From assembly GCA_037444845.1 (NCBI GenBank), contig JBBILQ010000003.1, positions 1 through 64,000 on the forward strand: a DNA stretch of 64,000 bases, read 5' to 3'. The notes under the pieces are model-generated. The model was not told where the DNA came from. It did no database searches and worked only from the letters and a program-made list of their open reading frames with translations. Position numbers and translations under genes: made by a program. Of the stretch, positions 16,473 to 25,358 are shown piece by piece (position 1 is the first letter of the stretch; every line of letters begins with the position of its first letter). The stretch is from JARYMI01 sp037444845. Lineage in GTDB: Bacteria; Acidobacteriota; Aminicenantia; Aminicenantales; UBA8522.

Positions 16473-19046
16473 ATGTCCAGGGGTGCCGCCATGAGCGGAC
16501 ACGTAGACATCGAGGCTATCTTAAAAGAGGTCGAGAAACCGGGGCGCTACATCGGCGGCGAATGGAATGAGATCAAAAAAGACCCTTCCCGCGTCGACGC
16601 CAAGATCGCCCTTATTTTCCCCGACGTCTACGAGATCGGCATGTCCTATCTGGGGCAAAAGATTCTTTACTCTGTTCTGAACAGCTTTCCGTCCTTGCTG
16701 GCAGAACGCGTGTTCGCCCCCTGGCCGGACTTAGAGCAGAAGCTCCGCGAGCGAAGAAAACCCCTTTTTTCTCTGGAAAACAAGATTCCTCTGCGGGAGT
16801 TCGACATCCTCGGTTTTTCCCTTCTTTACGAGCTCAATTATTCGAACATCCTGACAATCCTCGACCTCGGCCGGATCCCTTTTTATTCCGGGGACAGAAA
16901 ACGTGACGATCCTCTGGTTATCGCAGGCGGTCCAGCTGCGTTCAACCCCGAACCCTTGTCGGATATTTTTGATGCTTTTCTCATCGGCGACGGCGAAGAG
17001 GCATTCCCGGAGATAGCCGAGAAAGTTATTTGCCTGAGGAAGAAAAAAGCCAAAAGGGAGGAAATCTTAAGCGCGTTGGCCGACGTTCAAGGCGTTTATG
17101 TGCCGAGCTTGTATTCCACCTGCGAACCGGCTGGTTCCCCCCTTCTCGCCCGGCGTCCGGGGCGAGACGCGCCGGCGAAAATTCTGAAGAGAGTTGTTTC
17201 CTCTTTGAACAGAGCCGGTTTTCCTGAAAACATCGTGGTCCCGGACATCCAGACGGTTTTCGACAGAGTCGCCGTCGAGGTAGCTCGAGGCTGCCCTCAG
17301 AAGTGCCGGTTCTGTCAGGCAACCAGTATTTATTCTCCTTTCCGTGCTCTGAGTCCTGCCTCTGCTCTGACCAGGTCTTGCCGGAGCCTTCGCTCCACCG
17401 GTTATGAAGACGTTTCCTTGTCAACCCTGTCGATCGTTGATTTCCCATTCCTGGAGGAGACTGTTGACGCGCTGATGGAGGAGCTCGCCGCGGCCAAAAT
17501 TTCTCTTTCCCTTTCTTCGTTAAGGCCAAAGGGGTTGTCTTCGGGCCTTGCGGAAAACATCCTCCGGGTAAGGAAAACGGGCTTCACTCTCGTTCCTGAA
17601 GCGGGCACTGACCGTCTGCGCCGGGTCATCAACAAGAACCTCAGCAACCAGGACATTCTGACCGCAGCCGAGAATGCCTTCCAGCGGGGATGGCCGCTTC
17701 TCAAGCTTTATTTCATGATCGGCCTGCCGACTGAAAAAGAGACAGACCTCGACGGAATCGTCGGACTGGTTGAAGAAATCACCCGGATGGGCCGGGAGAT
17801 CTTGAAGCGAACCCCGCGACTCAACCTCAGTCTGTCCTCTTTCATCCCCAAGCCCCACACCCCCTTCCAGTGGCTGGCCATGGAGGAAGAGGAACGCCTG
17901 AGAGAAAAGCAACGGTTGATCCGCGTCCGGTTGCGCCGGCTGCGGTCGGTGAAGCTCAAAGCAAACCCTCTTGAGCATTCGCTTCTCGAAGCTGTTTTTT
18001 CGCGCGGGGACAGGCGGCTCGGAGCTGTCCTTATCGCGGCCTGGGAAAGGGGCGCCCGTTTTGACGGCTGGAAGGATTGGTTTGACTTTGCCCGCTGGCA
18101 TGCTGCATTCGCCTCTGAAGGGATAGACCACCGGGTATATCTGCGTTCACTGGATGAGAAAAGCATCCTGCCGTGGAGCCACATCGATCCGGGTGTAAAA
18201 GTCTCCTTTCTGCATCGAGAACGGGAGAGGGCGCTGCGAGAAGAGCCAACAGCCTCTTGCCTGGACGCAGACTGCGATCAATGCCTGGGATGTGTTTTCC
18301 CCCTGCAACCGAGGAAAGGAGTTTTTTCGGCGCGTCCATCAAGACCTTTCCGCTGGCCGTCTTTCGGGAAAAGAACGGAAAAAACGATCCGATACGAGGT
18401 CGTTTACTCAAAGACCGGCCGGGCCCGCTTCCTTTCGCATCTTGATGTGGCCACCCACTTGCAGCGGGCCATGCGCCGGGCGGGAATCGAGACCGGATTT
18501 TCAGAGGGTTTTCATCCCAAGATGCTTATCTCTTACGCGCCTGCGCTTCCTTTGGGGATGGAGGGGAAAGCCGAGCGCCTGGAATTTAAATCGCCTTTCG
18601 ATTTTGATGAAAAGGCGTTCGTATCCCGCATCAACGCGTTCACGGGTTCCGGAATCAGGATTCTCCAGACAAGAAAACTCACGGAAAAAGACGCGCCTTT
18701 GAACTCGAGGATTAGCCGGATCGTCTATTCCCTTGACCTCACCAGCCCAGACGTAAAAGAGGCGTTGGTTCATAAAAGAAAAGAGAAAGGCTCGAGCCAC
18801 CGGCAGGCGCTCGAATTCCTTGAGGCCGAGATGGCCGTTTTTGTGAGCTCGCGGCCAGCGACAGAAGTTGAGTTCACGGTTGACAGAAAAAAGAAAAAGC
18901 TTTTTATCTGCCTGCCTGGTCCGCCTCAGGGCGGCATTCGGCCTCAAGACATCATCACCTCGGTCCTTGGCCTGGCGCGTCCCGTCTATGCCATGGCTCG
19001 CGAAAAGTTTATTTTCGCCGAGGCCGAAGGGATCCAGCGAAATTGA
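16473..19046 (+). CDS. Radical SAM protein (TIGR03960 type) fused to a DUF2344/TIGR03936 domain
   Basis: 857 residues. An N-terminal B12-binding-like region (about 40-190) precedes a radical SAM domain whose [4Fe-4S] ligands are Cys274, Cys278 and Cys281 (RGCPQKCRFC). After residue 610 comes a separate domain starting RYEVVYSKTGRARFLSHLD with GFSEGFHPKMLISYAPALP, the DUF2344/TIGR03936 signature. In many bacteria these two modules are neighbours or fused and lie near ribosome or cell-shape genes, as here after rodA. The reaction is unknown. The ATG at 16473 follows AGAGG by six nt; ATG 16491 is an alternative. Confidence 0.88.
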   Translation: MSRGAAMSGHVDIEAILKEVEKPGRYIGGEWNEIKKDPSRVDAKIALIFPDVYEIGMSYLGQKILYSVLNSFPSLLAERVFAPWPDLEQKLRERRKPLFSLENKIPLREFDILGFSLLYELNYSNILTILDLGRIPFYSGDRKRDDPLVIAGGPAAFNPEPLSDIFDAFLIGDGEEAFPEIAEKVICLRKKKAKREEILSALADVQGVYVPSLYSTCEPAGSPLLARRPGRDAPAKILKRVVSSLNRAGFPENIVVPDIQTVFDRVAVEVARGCPQKCRFCQATSIYSPFRALSPASALTRSCRSLRSTGYEDVSLSTLSIVDFPFLEETVDALMEELAAAKISLSLSSLRPKGLSSGLAENILRVRKTGFTLVPEAGTDRLRRVINKNLSNQDILTAAENAFQRGWPLLKLYFMIGLPTEKETDLDGIVGLVEEITRMGREILKRTPRLNLSLSSFIPKPHTPFQWLAMEEEERLREKQRLIRVRLRRLRSVKLKANPLEHSLLEAVFSRGDRRLGAVLIAAWERGARFDGWKDWFDFARWHAAFASEGIDHRVYLRSLDEKSILPWSHIDPGVKVSFLHRERERALREEPTASCLDADCDQCLGCVFPLQPRKGVFSARPSRPFRWPSFGKRTEKTIRYEVVYSKTGRARFLSHLDVATHLQRAMRRAGIETGFSEGFHPKMLISYAPALPLGMEGKAERLEFKSPFDFDEKAFVSRINAFTGSGIRILQTRKLTEKDAPLNSRISRIVYSLDLTSPDVKEALVHKRKEKGSSHRQALEFLEAEMAVFVSSRPATEVEFTVDRKKKKLFICLPGPPQGGIRPQDIITSVLGLARPVYAMAREKFIFAEAEGIQRN

Positions 19047-19123
19047 CTTTGCTGTGGTTTCCATTATATAAGGGAAGAGATTTTATCCTGCGATTCGGAG
19101 TGAACTGATAAAAGGAGGACGCC

Positions 19124-20278
19124 GTGATCGATTTTAGCCTGACCGAAGAGCAGCTGGCCCTTCAGGCGATGGCCCGCGAATTCGCGTTGAAGGAAATGAG
19201 GCCAAATGCCAGCCGGTACGATAAGGGGGATGCGTTTCCGGAAGAAATCATGAAAAAGGCTTTCGAGGCCGGTTTCATTACGTGCAATATTCCCGAAGAA
19301 TACGGCGGAGGAGGTCTGAAGGAACTGGATGTCGCCCTCATCAGCGAAGAGCTGGCCGCCGGCTGCGCGGGGATGTTTACGACAATCATGGCCAGTTCGC
19401 TGGCTTTCACCCCGATCATCCTGTTCGGCACGGACGAGCAGAAGAAGAAATTCTTGGCGCCCTTCACCAAGAGCATGTCCTTTGCTGCCTTCTGCCTGAC
19501 GGAAAGAGAGGCGGGTTCGGACGCGGTTTCACTTAAAACAACGGCAAAGAAAGTCGGCGAGGAGTATATCATCAACGGTTCCAAGTGCTTCATCACCAAC
19601 GGAGGAATTGCCAGCCTCTATGTTGTCTTCGCTAATTCAGACCCGGAGAGGGGGCCCCGGGGAGTCAGTGCCTTTATCGTCCCCAGGGAGACGCCGGGTA
19701 TCAGCGTGGGCAAAGAGGAAGACAAGATGGGGCATCGTGCTTCGAACACCGTGGAAATGTTCTTTGAAGACGTCAAGATACCGCAAGAAAATCTCCTGGC
19801 TAAGGAAGGGATGGGTTTTCTGGTGGCCATGAAAACGCTCGATAAGACGCGGGCCTCGGTCGGGGCGGCCGGAGTCGGCGTGGCCAGGGCTGCTCTTGAG
19901 TCCGCCATTGACTACGCCAAAACACGGGTTCAGTTTGGCAAGCCCATCGCTACGTTCCAGAACACGGCTTTTAAAATCGCCCAGATGGCCATGGAAATCA
20001 ACGCTGCCCGCCATCTCGTCTGGCACTCAGCCTGGCTGATGGACCGGGGAAAACCCTGCGGCAAAGAATCGGCCATGGCCAAGTGTTTCGGCTCGGATGT
20101 GGCCATGCGGACGACGGTTGACGTTGTCCAGATTTTTGGCGGGTATGGCTACATGAAGGACTATCCCGTGGAAAAACTCATGCGGGACGCCAAACTGCTT
20201 CAGATTTACGAAGGGACCAATGAAATCCAGAGGCTCGTCATTTCACGCGAAGTGATCGGCCCGATCAAACAAGCGTAA
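19124..20278 (+). CDS. Acyl-CoA dehydrogenase
   Basis: 384 residues, the standard length. The FAD-side motif CLTEREAGSDAVSL and the C-terminal YEGTNEIQR with catalytic base Glu363 are intact, so it should oxidise an acyl-CoA to the 2-enoyl-CoA and pass electrons to ETF. Sequence style is that of the short-chain (butyryl/glutaryl-like) group, but the chain length cannot be fixed. The start is GTG 19124, eight nt after AAAGGAGG. It stands alone; no etfAB or enoyl-CoA hydratase is nearby. The FeS oxidoreductase at 42056 is a plausible but unproven route for its electrons to quinone. Confidence 0.92.
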   Translation: MIDFSLTEEQLALQAMAREFALKEMRPNASRYDKGDAFPEEIMKKAFEAGFITCNIPEEYGGGGLKELDVALISEELAAGCAGMFTTIMASSLAFTPIILFGTDEQKKKFLAPFTKSMSFAAFCLTEREAGSDAVSLKTTAKKVGEEYIINGSKCFITNGGIASLYVVFANSDPERGPRGVSAFIVPRETPGISVGKEEDKMGHRASNTVEMFFEDVKIPQENLLAKEGMGFLVAMKTLDKTRASVGAAGVGVARAALESAIDYAKTRVQFGKPIATFQNTAFKIAQMAMEINAARHLVWHSAWLMDRGKPCGKESAMAKCFGSDVAMRTTVDVVQIFGGYGYMKDYPVEKLMRDAKLLQIYEGTNEIQRLVISREVIGPIKQA

Positions 20279-20287
20279 GAGAATCCG

Positions 20288-20689
20288 CTAAAGCGTTTCT
20301 TCCTCGGTGAAATACTCGGGGATGATGCCCAGCACCTCCACGCCCGCTCCCTTGGCGATATCGATGAGCTCGACGACACGGCTGTAGGGGAGCTTGGCAT
20401 CTGCGCGGATGAAGATCGTCTTGTCTTTGCGCGCAGAATAGATAGACTGGAGCCGGTCCTGGAGCATGCGCAATTCAATCTTCTCCTGATTGATCTCGAC
20501 GGACAGGTCCCTTTTTAGCGTCAGGACGATGAGCCCGGCGGGCAACCCGCCAGATGTATCGGCCTGGGTTTCAGGGAGTTTGACGTCAATGCCTTTTTGG
20601 ACAATCGGCGTGATGACCATAAAGATGATGAGCAAGACGAGAAGAACGTCGCATAACGGAACGACATTGGGTTCTGCTTTCGTCGCCAT
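20288..20689 (-). CDS. ExbD/TolR-family biopolymer transport protein
   Basis: 133 residues. A short cytoplasmic tail precedes one membrane helix (about 12-32) carrying the conserved Asp of NVVPLCDVLLVLLIIFMV. The periplasmic domain has ADAKLPYSRVVELIDIAKGAG, typical of ExbD. ExbD with ExbB and TonB uses the proton gradient to energise outer-membrane receptors such as the one at 44903. No exbB or tonB gene lies next to it, so here it is an orphan with its own promoter and a strong ribosome site (GGAGG). Confidence 0.9.
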   Translation of the reverse strand: MATKAEPNVVPLCDVLLVLLIIFMVITPIVQKGIDVKLPETQADTSGGLPAGLIVLTLKRDLSVEINQEKIELRMLQDRLQSIYSARKDKTIFIRADAKLPYSRVVELIDIAKGAGVEVLGIIPEYFTEEETL

Positions 20690-20701
20690 AGTGGCCTCCT
20701 T

Positions 20702-20716
20702 CCAATCGACGATTGG
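20702..20716. promoter_or_regulatory. Inverted repeat in the exbD leader, possible operator
   Basis: CCAATC-GAC-GATTGG is a perfect 6-bp inverted repeat. It lies right after the predicted exbD transcription start (about 20717) and before the ribosome site. It could be an operator or a small leader hairpin. Confidence 0.4.
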
Positions 20717-20723
20717 GAATGTT

Positions 20724-20753
20724 ATTTTATGATAATTATTTTCTCATTGTCAA
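20724..20753 (-). promoter_or_regulatory. Promoter for exbD
   Basis: Minus strand TTGACA (20753-20748), an 18-bp spacer and TAAAAT (20729-20724). Confidence 0.6.
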
Positions 20754-20791
20754 CGCCTTATTGGCCCTGTTGTTGAGAGAAAGGGTTTTCT

Positions 20792-20820
20792 TTGCAATCG
20801 CAAGCGCAAGCGTGTATGAT
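20792..20820 (+). promoter_or_regulatory. Promoter for the TIGR04076-like gene
   Basis: TTGCAA (20792-20797), a 17-bp spacer and TATGAT (20815-20820). The start would fall about 15 nt before the ATG, with AAGGAG between. Confidence 0.45.
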
Positions 20821-20841
20821 GGGAGGAAGAAAGGAGATGGG

Positions 20842-21114
20842 ATGAGAGAATTGAAAATCGAGGTCGCGGAAGTCAAAGAACGCTGCGGGGCCCGGCACAA
20901 AGTCGGAGACAGCTTTTACATTCGGGGAGAAGGAACGATCGAAATTCCCGGCGGAAGAAGAGTCTGCATCTATGCTCTGAACAGCCTGTTTCCGTTCCTG
21001 ACGACCAAGCAGAGGGAGGATGAGTTGCCGGATGACGATTGGATCGCGGAGACCGAATACCTCGCCTGCCCGGACCCGAAAGGCGTCGTCTTCAAGGTCA
21101 TCCCCCTGGCTTGA
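20842..21114 (+). CDS. TIGR04076-like small protein
   Basis: 90 residues. The pattern VAEVKERCGARHKVGDSFYI, then VCIYALNSLFPFL and finally ACPDPKGVVFKV matches the TIGR04076 family, small proteins with three spaced cysteines and no known function. The ATG at 20842 follows GGAG and gives the normal length; the longer open frame from 20713 overlaps the promoter region and is not supported. It is monocistronic and convergent with the ACT-domain gene. Confidence 0.75.
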   Translation: MRELKIEVAEVKERCGARHKVGDSFYIRGEGTIEIPGGRRVCIYALNSLFPFLTTKQREDELPDDDWIAETEYLACPDPKGVVFKVIPLA

Positions 21115-21192
21115 AGACGGAACAAGCGCGGGTCAGCGGACGTGCCGCTAAACCTTATTATTCCGATAAAATCTATATAATCTATAGAAATA

Positions 21193-21588
21193 CTATCTAA
21201 GAGTATCCAGCGCTTTTTTATGGTTGTCTGTCTTGAAGACGAGGAGGGCCCGGCCCAGCCCGGCCGATGTCCCGTAACAGTAGTCGATGTTGACGACCGC
21301 ATTCCCGAGAAGCGCGCCGATTTCGGCGCCAGCTCCGATGCGGTCGCTGATCTCGACCGTGACCACCTTGTTGACGGTCACTTTAAAGCCAAGCTGTTTG
21401 AGGGCTTTCTCTGCTTTCTTGTTGTCGGCCGTGATGAGCAGGAAATGCCAGTTTTTTTCTTCCGAATACGCGCACAAAGCCTTGAGGTTCACGCCCGCGT
21501 TGGCCAGCGTTCCCAGGACGCGGCCAAGGATTCCCGGTTCGTTTGGTGTGATAACATGGAGTTCTGTTTCTTCGCTGACGATATGCAC
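21193..21588 (-). CDS. Tandem ACT-domain protein
   Basis: 131 residues with two ACT folds. The first opens ELHVITPNEPGILGRVLGTLANAGVN, with the usual ligand-turn glycine; the second is KVVTVEISDRIGAGAEIGALLGNAVVNIDYCYG. Two ACT domains without a catalytic partner suggest a small-molecule (often amino-acid) sensor. The start is GTG 21588, seven nt after AAGGAGG. The frame remains open far upstream, but that is antisense to the amidotransferase gene. The ligand is unknown. Confidence 0.8.
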   Translation of the reverse strand: MHIVSEETELHVITPNEPGILGRVLGTLANAGVNLKALCAYSEEKNWHFLLITADNKKAEKALKQLGFKVTVNKVVTVEISDRIGAGAEIGALLGNAVVNIDYCYGTSAGLGRALLVFKTDNHKKALDTLR

Positions 21589-21723
21589 AGTTTTCCTCCT
21601 TGAATACCGACGCATTATACCAAAGCGGCTGGCCGATGACAAAGAATTTTCGTCAAGCGGAAGCGCTTTTCTTTTCTTGCGCGATGGATATAATGGAGAC
21701 TCATTTGGCCGGAGTCGTGGAAC

Positions 21724-22425
21724 ATGAAGGCAAGACAAAGGAAAATCGCCATCCTGGACAATTCCATCAACCCCGCTATTTATAAGCCTATTGAACACTG
21801 GGGAACTTTCCTTGACGTCCCTTGGGAATCCTTCCGGGTTGTCGATGGCCAGTTCCCCGACCTGTCTGATGAATACAGCCACCTTCTCCTCACGGGCTCG
21901 GAAGCTTCTATCGTCGGGCGGGAGCGCTGGGTCGATGAGGAGATGAAGATAATCAAGCAGGCGCTCGAAAAGGGCTTGCCCATCCTGGGAAGCTGCTACG
22001 GCCATCAGCTCCTTGCTCTGACTCTGCGCGGGCCCGCTCATGTCCGGCGCTGCCCCAGGCCCGAAGTGGGCTGGATTCCCATCCAGGTTCTTCGAAGAAG
22101 CAGCCTCCTTGGAGAAGCTGGGACAGCGTATGCCTTTTCCATCCATTTTGATGAGGCCATCAATTTGGACGAGGATTTTATCATTCTCGCCTCCACACCC
22201 GCCTGCCCGGTTCAGGCCTTTGAGCTCAGGAACAGGCCGGTTTGGGGGGTCCAATTCCATCCCGAAATCAACATTCCCGCTGCTCAAGAATTGCTCCAGA
22301 ACCTTGCCGGCCTTGGCCTTGAGAACAGCCCGCTTTTTGAGCGGACCCTGAGATCACGGCCGAAGGACTCTGGTCTCATCCGGAGAATCGTTCGTTGCTT
22401 CCTTGAAGCAAGCGGTCCTTTATGA
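21724..22425 (+). CDS. Class I glutamine amidotransferase-like protein
   Basis: 233 residues of a stand-alone GATase1 domain. The triad is present: Cys91 in LGSCYGHQLL, with His179 and Glu181 in VQFHPEI. It resembles the GMP-synthase-like amidotransferases of unknown acceptor. The enzyme should release ammonia from glutamine, or act as a gamma-glutamyl hydrolase. No synthetase partner is adjacent, so its role is open. ATG 21724 is the first in frame; no strong ribosome site is visible. Confidence 0.82.
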   Translation: MKARQRKIAILDNSINPAIYKPIEHWGTFLDVPWESFRVVDGQFPDLSDEYSHLLLTGSEASIVGRERWVDEEMKIIKQALEKGLPILGSCYGHQLLALTLRGPAHVRRCPRPEVGWIPIQVLRRSSLLGEAGTAYAFSIHFDEAINLDEDFIILASTPACPVQAFELRNRPVWGVQFHPEINIPAAQELLQNLAGLGLENSPLFERTLRSRPKDSGLIRRIVRCFLEASGPL

Positions 22426-22448
22426 GAGGGCTGAGCGGGCGTTTTTTC

Positions 22449-22477
22449 TTGACAAACAGTGCATTTTTTATTATTTA
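22449..22477 (+). promoter_or_regulatory. Possible promoter for the PKD-type envelope gene
   Basis: A perfect TTGACA (22449-22454) is followed 17 bp later by a poor TATTTA (22472-22477); TAAGAT at 22476 lies at a longer spacing. Confidence 0.4.
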
Positions 22478-22549
22478 AGATAAGGGAACAAATGCAAAGA
22501 CGTTCCCGGGAAGTCCCTGTATTTATATAACATCAGACAGGAGGTATTC

Positions 22550-24007
22550 GTGAGAAACAAAAAAGTTATCGTTTTTCTCCTATGCGTGATGGTTCTTTCT
22601 GTCTTGAGCTCTTATGCCGAAACCAAAAAGCTGAAAAGGATCGGACAGTATACATTCGCCCGAGTAAAGGGAAGGATCCCTACCCCTGACGTCATGAAGA
22701 TGTTAGTGGACCGCTATGCCGGCGACATCAAGTACGGGTTTGACCTGGCCGGCTACGGTGATCTCTATCTTCCGTTCCTTGACCAGCTCAAGGCTGCCTC
22801 TTTCGAGGAAAAAGCCCTCCCTGTGGGTGATAAGCTCATGTGGATGCTCTTCCGGTCTCAGAACAGAGTCAAAATCGTCCAGGATATCGAGTGGGCGGGG
22901 AAGGCGCCGCTTGAGGTTTTCGTGTTCAACGTGACAAAGGATTATAAGAAGTATGAATTCGTCATGCCCAGGCCATGCGGCAACATCGCTCTCCGCAGCA
23001 TCACTGACATGGAGCTGCCGCCTGCTCTCTGTGCCTTGAGCGTGACTCCAGCCAAAGTCAACCTGAAAGACCCCGTTACCATCGATATGAGCGGGACCCA
23101 GATGGCCGCCTCCATGGAGGTCGACGTCATCGGCCCAGACGGACAGAAGATTATCACCCACAGCTTTAAACCAGGCGATGCCGCCAAGAGGATGAGCTTC
23201 GACAAGCCCGGCGTCTACACGTTCAAAGGCCGGGCCGTAAACCCCCAGGGTAAGGTCTCAACGAATCCGTGCGAAGCCAAGGTTGTGGTGAATGCGCCTC
23301 CGACCTGCAGCCTGACGACATCCTGCCTGCCCTGCAAAGACTATGTCGGCAGGCCCGTCACCATCGACGGTGCTGCCTCGAGCGACCCCGACGGAAATGT
23401 CGCCAAGGCAGATTTCGAGATCACCGATGAGTCGGGAAATGTCGTCGATAAATTCATGGATAACCAGGCTCCCTTTGTCTGGGACAAGATTTTCGACAAG
23501 CCCGGCGTCTACACGATCAGCCTGGTTGTGACCGACGACTTCGGGGCTGTCTCCGAGCCTTGCCGGCTTAGCCTTGAAGTCACTCAGAAGCGGAATTTCA
23601 TCTCCGTAGAGGGAGGCCCATTCTTCGCCCGCGGCAGCCACGGACCCTACGTCTACGGCCAGGCGGGCTGGCTCTACTGGATCACGCCGTACAAAGTCGA
23701 TTTCACGCTTGCTGGCGGCGGAGCTCTGGCTCTCAAAAGCGACCCCTGGAAGTCGGTTTTCATGGCCGATGCAACGCTGAACTATCATGCCGGACCGGTT
23801 TACTTAGGCGGCGGATTCGGTTTGACCACCGCAGTCCAGGAAGGCCGCGATGCGGACTTTGAATTGGTCGGAAACCTCGGGTACGACGTATTCAAGACCT
23901 GGAGCAATACCGGCTCCTTGGTCTTCACAGTCCGATGGCCGGTCGGTTCTGAACGCTCTTTCTCCAAGAATCACAAATTTGCACTCGGGTTTCGCGTTCT
24001 CTTCTAA
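22550..24007 (+). CDS. Secreted PKD/Ig-like domain protein with C-terminal barrel-like region
   Basis: 485 residues. A clear signal peptide (about 1-24) ends at SYA-ET. The middle (about 165-350) holds two Ig/PKD-type domains: each ends in the same phrase, FDKPGVYTF or FDKPGVYTI, and the second contains DGAASSDPDGNV. The last 130 residues alternate glycine and aromatic residues and finish at Phe, as outer-membrane barrels do. This layout suggests an OmpA-less envelope or adhesion protein; the function is unknown. The start is GTG 22550 behind AGGAGG. The gene ends in a perfect terminator. Confidence 0.7.
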   Translation: MRNKKVIVFLLCVMVLSVLSSYAETKKLKRIGQYTFARVKGRIPTPDVMKMLVDRYAGDIKYGFDLAGYGDLYLPFLDQLKAASFEEKALPVGDKLMWMLFRSQNRVKIVQDIEWAGKAPLEVFVFNVTKDYKKYEFVMPRPCGNIALRSITDMELPPALCALSVTPAKVNLKDPVTIDMSGTQMAASMEVDVIGPDGQKIITHSFKPGDAAKRMSFDKPGVYTFKGRAVNPQGKVSTNPCEAKVVVNAPPTCSLTTSCLPCKDYVGRPVTIDGAASSDPDGNVAKADFEITDESGNVVDKFMDNQAPFVWDKIFDKPGVYTISLVVTDDFGAVSEPCRLSLEVTQKRNFISVEGGPFFARGSHGPYVYGQAGWLYWITPYKVDFTLAGGGALALKSDPWKSVFMADATLNYHAGPVYLGGGFGLTTAVQEGRDADFELVGNLGYDVFKTWSNTGSLVFTVRWPVGSERSFSKNHKFALGFRVLF

Positions 24008-24033
24008 CCCGAAGCATTAGGTTCGGCAAGGAT

Positions 24034-24066
24034 AAGGCCAAGGACAGCGTCCTTGGCCTTTTTTTC
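24034..24066 (+). terminator. Rho-independent terminator after the PKD-type gene
   Basis: A perfect 12-bp stem (24034-24045 with 24049-24060), AGC loop, followed by a T-run to 24065. This is the strongest terminator in the window. Confidence 0.9.
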
Positions 24067-24085
24067 TGGCCAGCGAGAGTGTGAG

Positions 24086-24946
24086 ATGAAAATTGCCGTT
24101 ATCGGAGCTGACGGACAGCTCGGCTCAGACCTGATGAAAGCACTTTGCCGGGACGACGCCATCCCTCTCTTATACCCCGACTTTGACATCACGAGGCCAG
24201 AGGAGACACGGCAGACCCTTGGCCGGCTGGGGGCAGATGTGGTCATCAACACGGCGGCCTTTCACCGCGTCGACGAGTGCGAGGATAACCCGGCAATGTC
24301 GTTCCTTGTCAACTCCGTGGCGGTCAGGGATCTGGCTCTCGCGGCGCGGGATTTGGGTTTTGTGCTCGTCCATTTCAGCACAGACTACGTTTTTGACGGC
24401 GGGAAAGGAAGCCCGTATGTCGAGGAGGACCATCCTCATCCTTTAAACGTCTACGGCGTCTCCAAGCTGGCCGGAGAGTTTTTCGTCAGAAACATTCTCG
24501 AGAAGCATTTCCTGATCCGAACCTGCGGCCTTTACGGAGAGGCCAGTTCGCGGGAGAAAGGGTACAATTTTGTCGATAAAATTGTGGCTCTGGAGAAGGA
24601 AGGGAGACCCCTCCGAGTCGTCAGCGACCAATGGGTAACGCCGACGTCCTCGGCCGAGCTCGCCCAAAAAGTCAGCGAACTCATCAGGACGTCAGATTAC
24701 GGTCTCTTCCACATGACCAATGAAGGCCAGTGCACCTGGTATGAATTTGCCACGGAGATTTTCCGGATGATGGGCAAAAATCCGCGGTTGGAACCTGTCG
24801 ATTCCCTGAGCCTTAAGGCCAGGGCACAGCGGCCGCTCTATTCCGTCTTGGAAAACAGACGGGCTAAGTCGCTCGGTTTAACCGGATTTTCTCCCTGGCC
24901 GGAAGCCCTGAAAGCCTACCTCAGAAAAAAGGGCTACCTCAGCTGA
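24086..24946 (+). CDS. dTDP-4-dehydrorhamnose reductase-like protein (RmlD family)
   Basis: 286 residues of extended SDR. The nucleotide-binding turn is IGADGQLG (6-13), the catalytic triad is FSTDYVFDG (Thr99) with Tyr123 and Lys127 in YGVSKLAGE, and the rhamnose-reductase landmark QWVTPTSSAELA is present. RmlD makes dTDP-L-rhamnose for surface polysaccharide; no rmlA, rmlB or rmlC is adjacent, and some relatives act on other nucleotide sugars. The ATG at 24086 gives the family's usual start at MKIAVIG. It lies 20 bp after the terminator, so it needs its own promoter, which I could not find. Confidence 0.85.
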   Translation: MKIAVIGADGQLGSDLMKALCRDDAIPLLYPDFDITRPEETRQTLGRLGADVVINTAAFHRVDECEDNPAMSFLVNSVAVRDLALAARDLGFVLVHFSTDYVFDGGKGSPYVEEDHPHPLNVYGVSKLAGEFFVRNILEKHFLIRTCGLYGEASSREKGYNFVDKIVALEKEGRPLRVVSDQWVTPTSSAELAQKVSELIRTSDYGLFHMTNEGQCTWYEFATEIFRMMGKNPRLEPVDSLSLKARAQRPLYSVLENRRAKSLGLTGFSPWPEALKAYLRKKGYLS

Positions 24947-25067
24947 CCAGCCACGAATTCTTGGCTTTCTAAAAGAGTAACGATAAAAGCCTTCACGCGA
25001 TGGGTGGCGAGGTTCGGGCGTAAACCGCGACAGGACCCGTCGGGCTATGCTACCGGCAATTTTGGAT

Positions 25068-25358
25068 TTATTCAGAGACTTTGCCGAGCTTGGCCAGCTC
25101 TTCGTTGTAGTATTTTCTGTAAAGGATTTCCCATTCCCGGCTTCCTTCTTCGATAGATTTTTTCTGCGACTGGATTTTTTCCACGGCCTTCTTGTCAAGC
25201 GAGTCATAGAGCCTCATTTCTTCTTCGATAGCCCGGACAATGGTCAGTCGGATTTCATTGGGATCGTCCATGAATTCGACCTGCTCGTTGTGGTAGAGCA
25301 GGTTGAGAATCTGCTTGGAAAGAAAGTTGACCTTCTCACGGGAAAGGCGGTTGCTCAC
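25068..25358 (-). CDS. DUF507-type protein, copy 2
   Basis: 96 residues, all helical and strongly charged, opening with RLSREKVNFLSKQIL. The pattern matches the DUF507 family, whose function is unknown. Its GTG start overlaps the stop of the upstream paralogue (GTGA, 25355-25358), so the two are translationally coupled. The pair lies downstream of the truB gene in the nusA-infB gene block. Confidence 0.7.
   Translation of the reverse strand: MSNRLSREKVNFLSKQILNLLYHNEQVEFMDDPNEIRLTIVRAIEEEMRLYDSLDKKAVEKIQSQKKSIEEGSREWEILYRKYYNEELAKLGKVSE

Noticed and set aside
21115..21192. AGCGG/CCGCT hairpin between two convergent genes
   Set aside because: Only five bp and no T-run on either side, so not called as a terminator.
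24947..25067. tRNA-like GGTTCG sequence
   Set aside because: No cloverleaf arms or acceptor stem could be paired around it.
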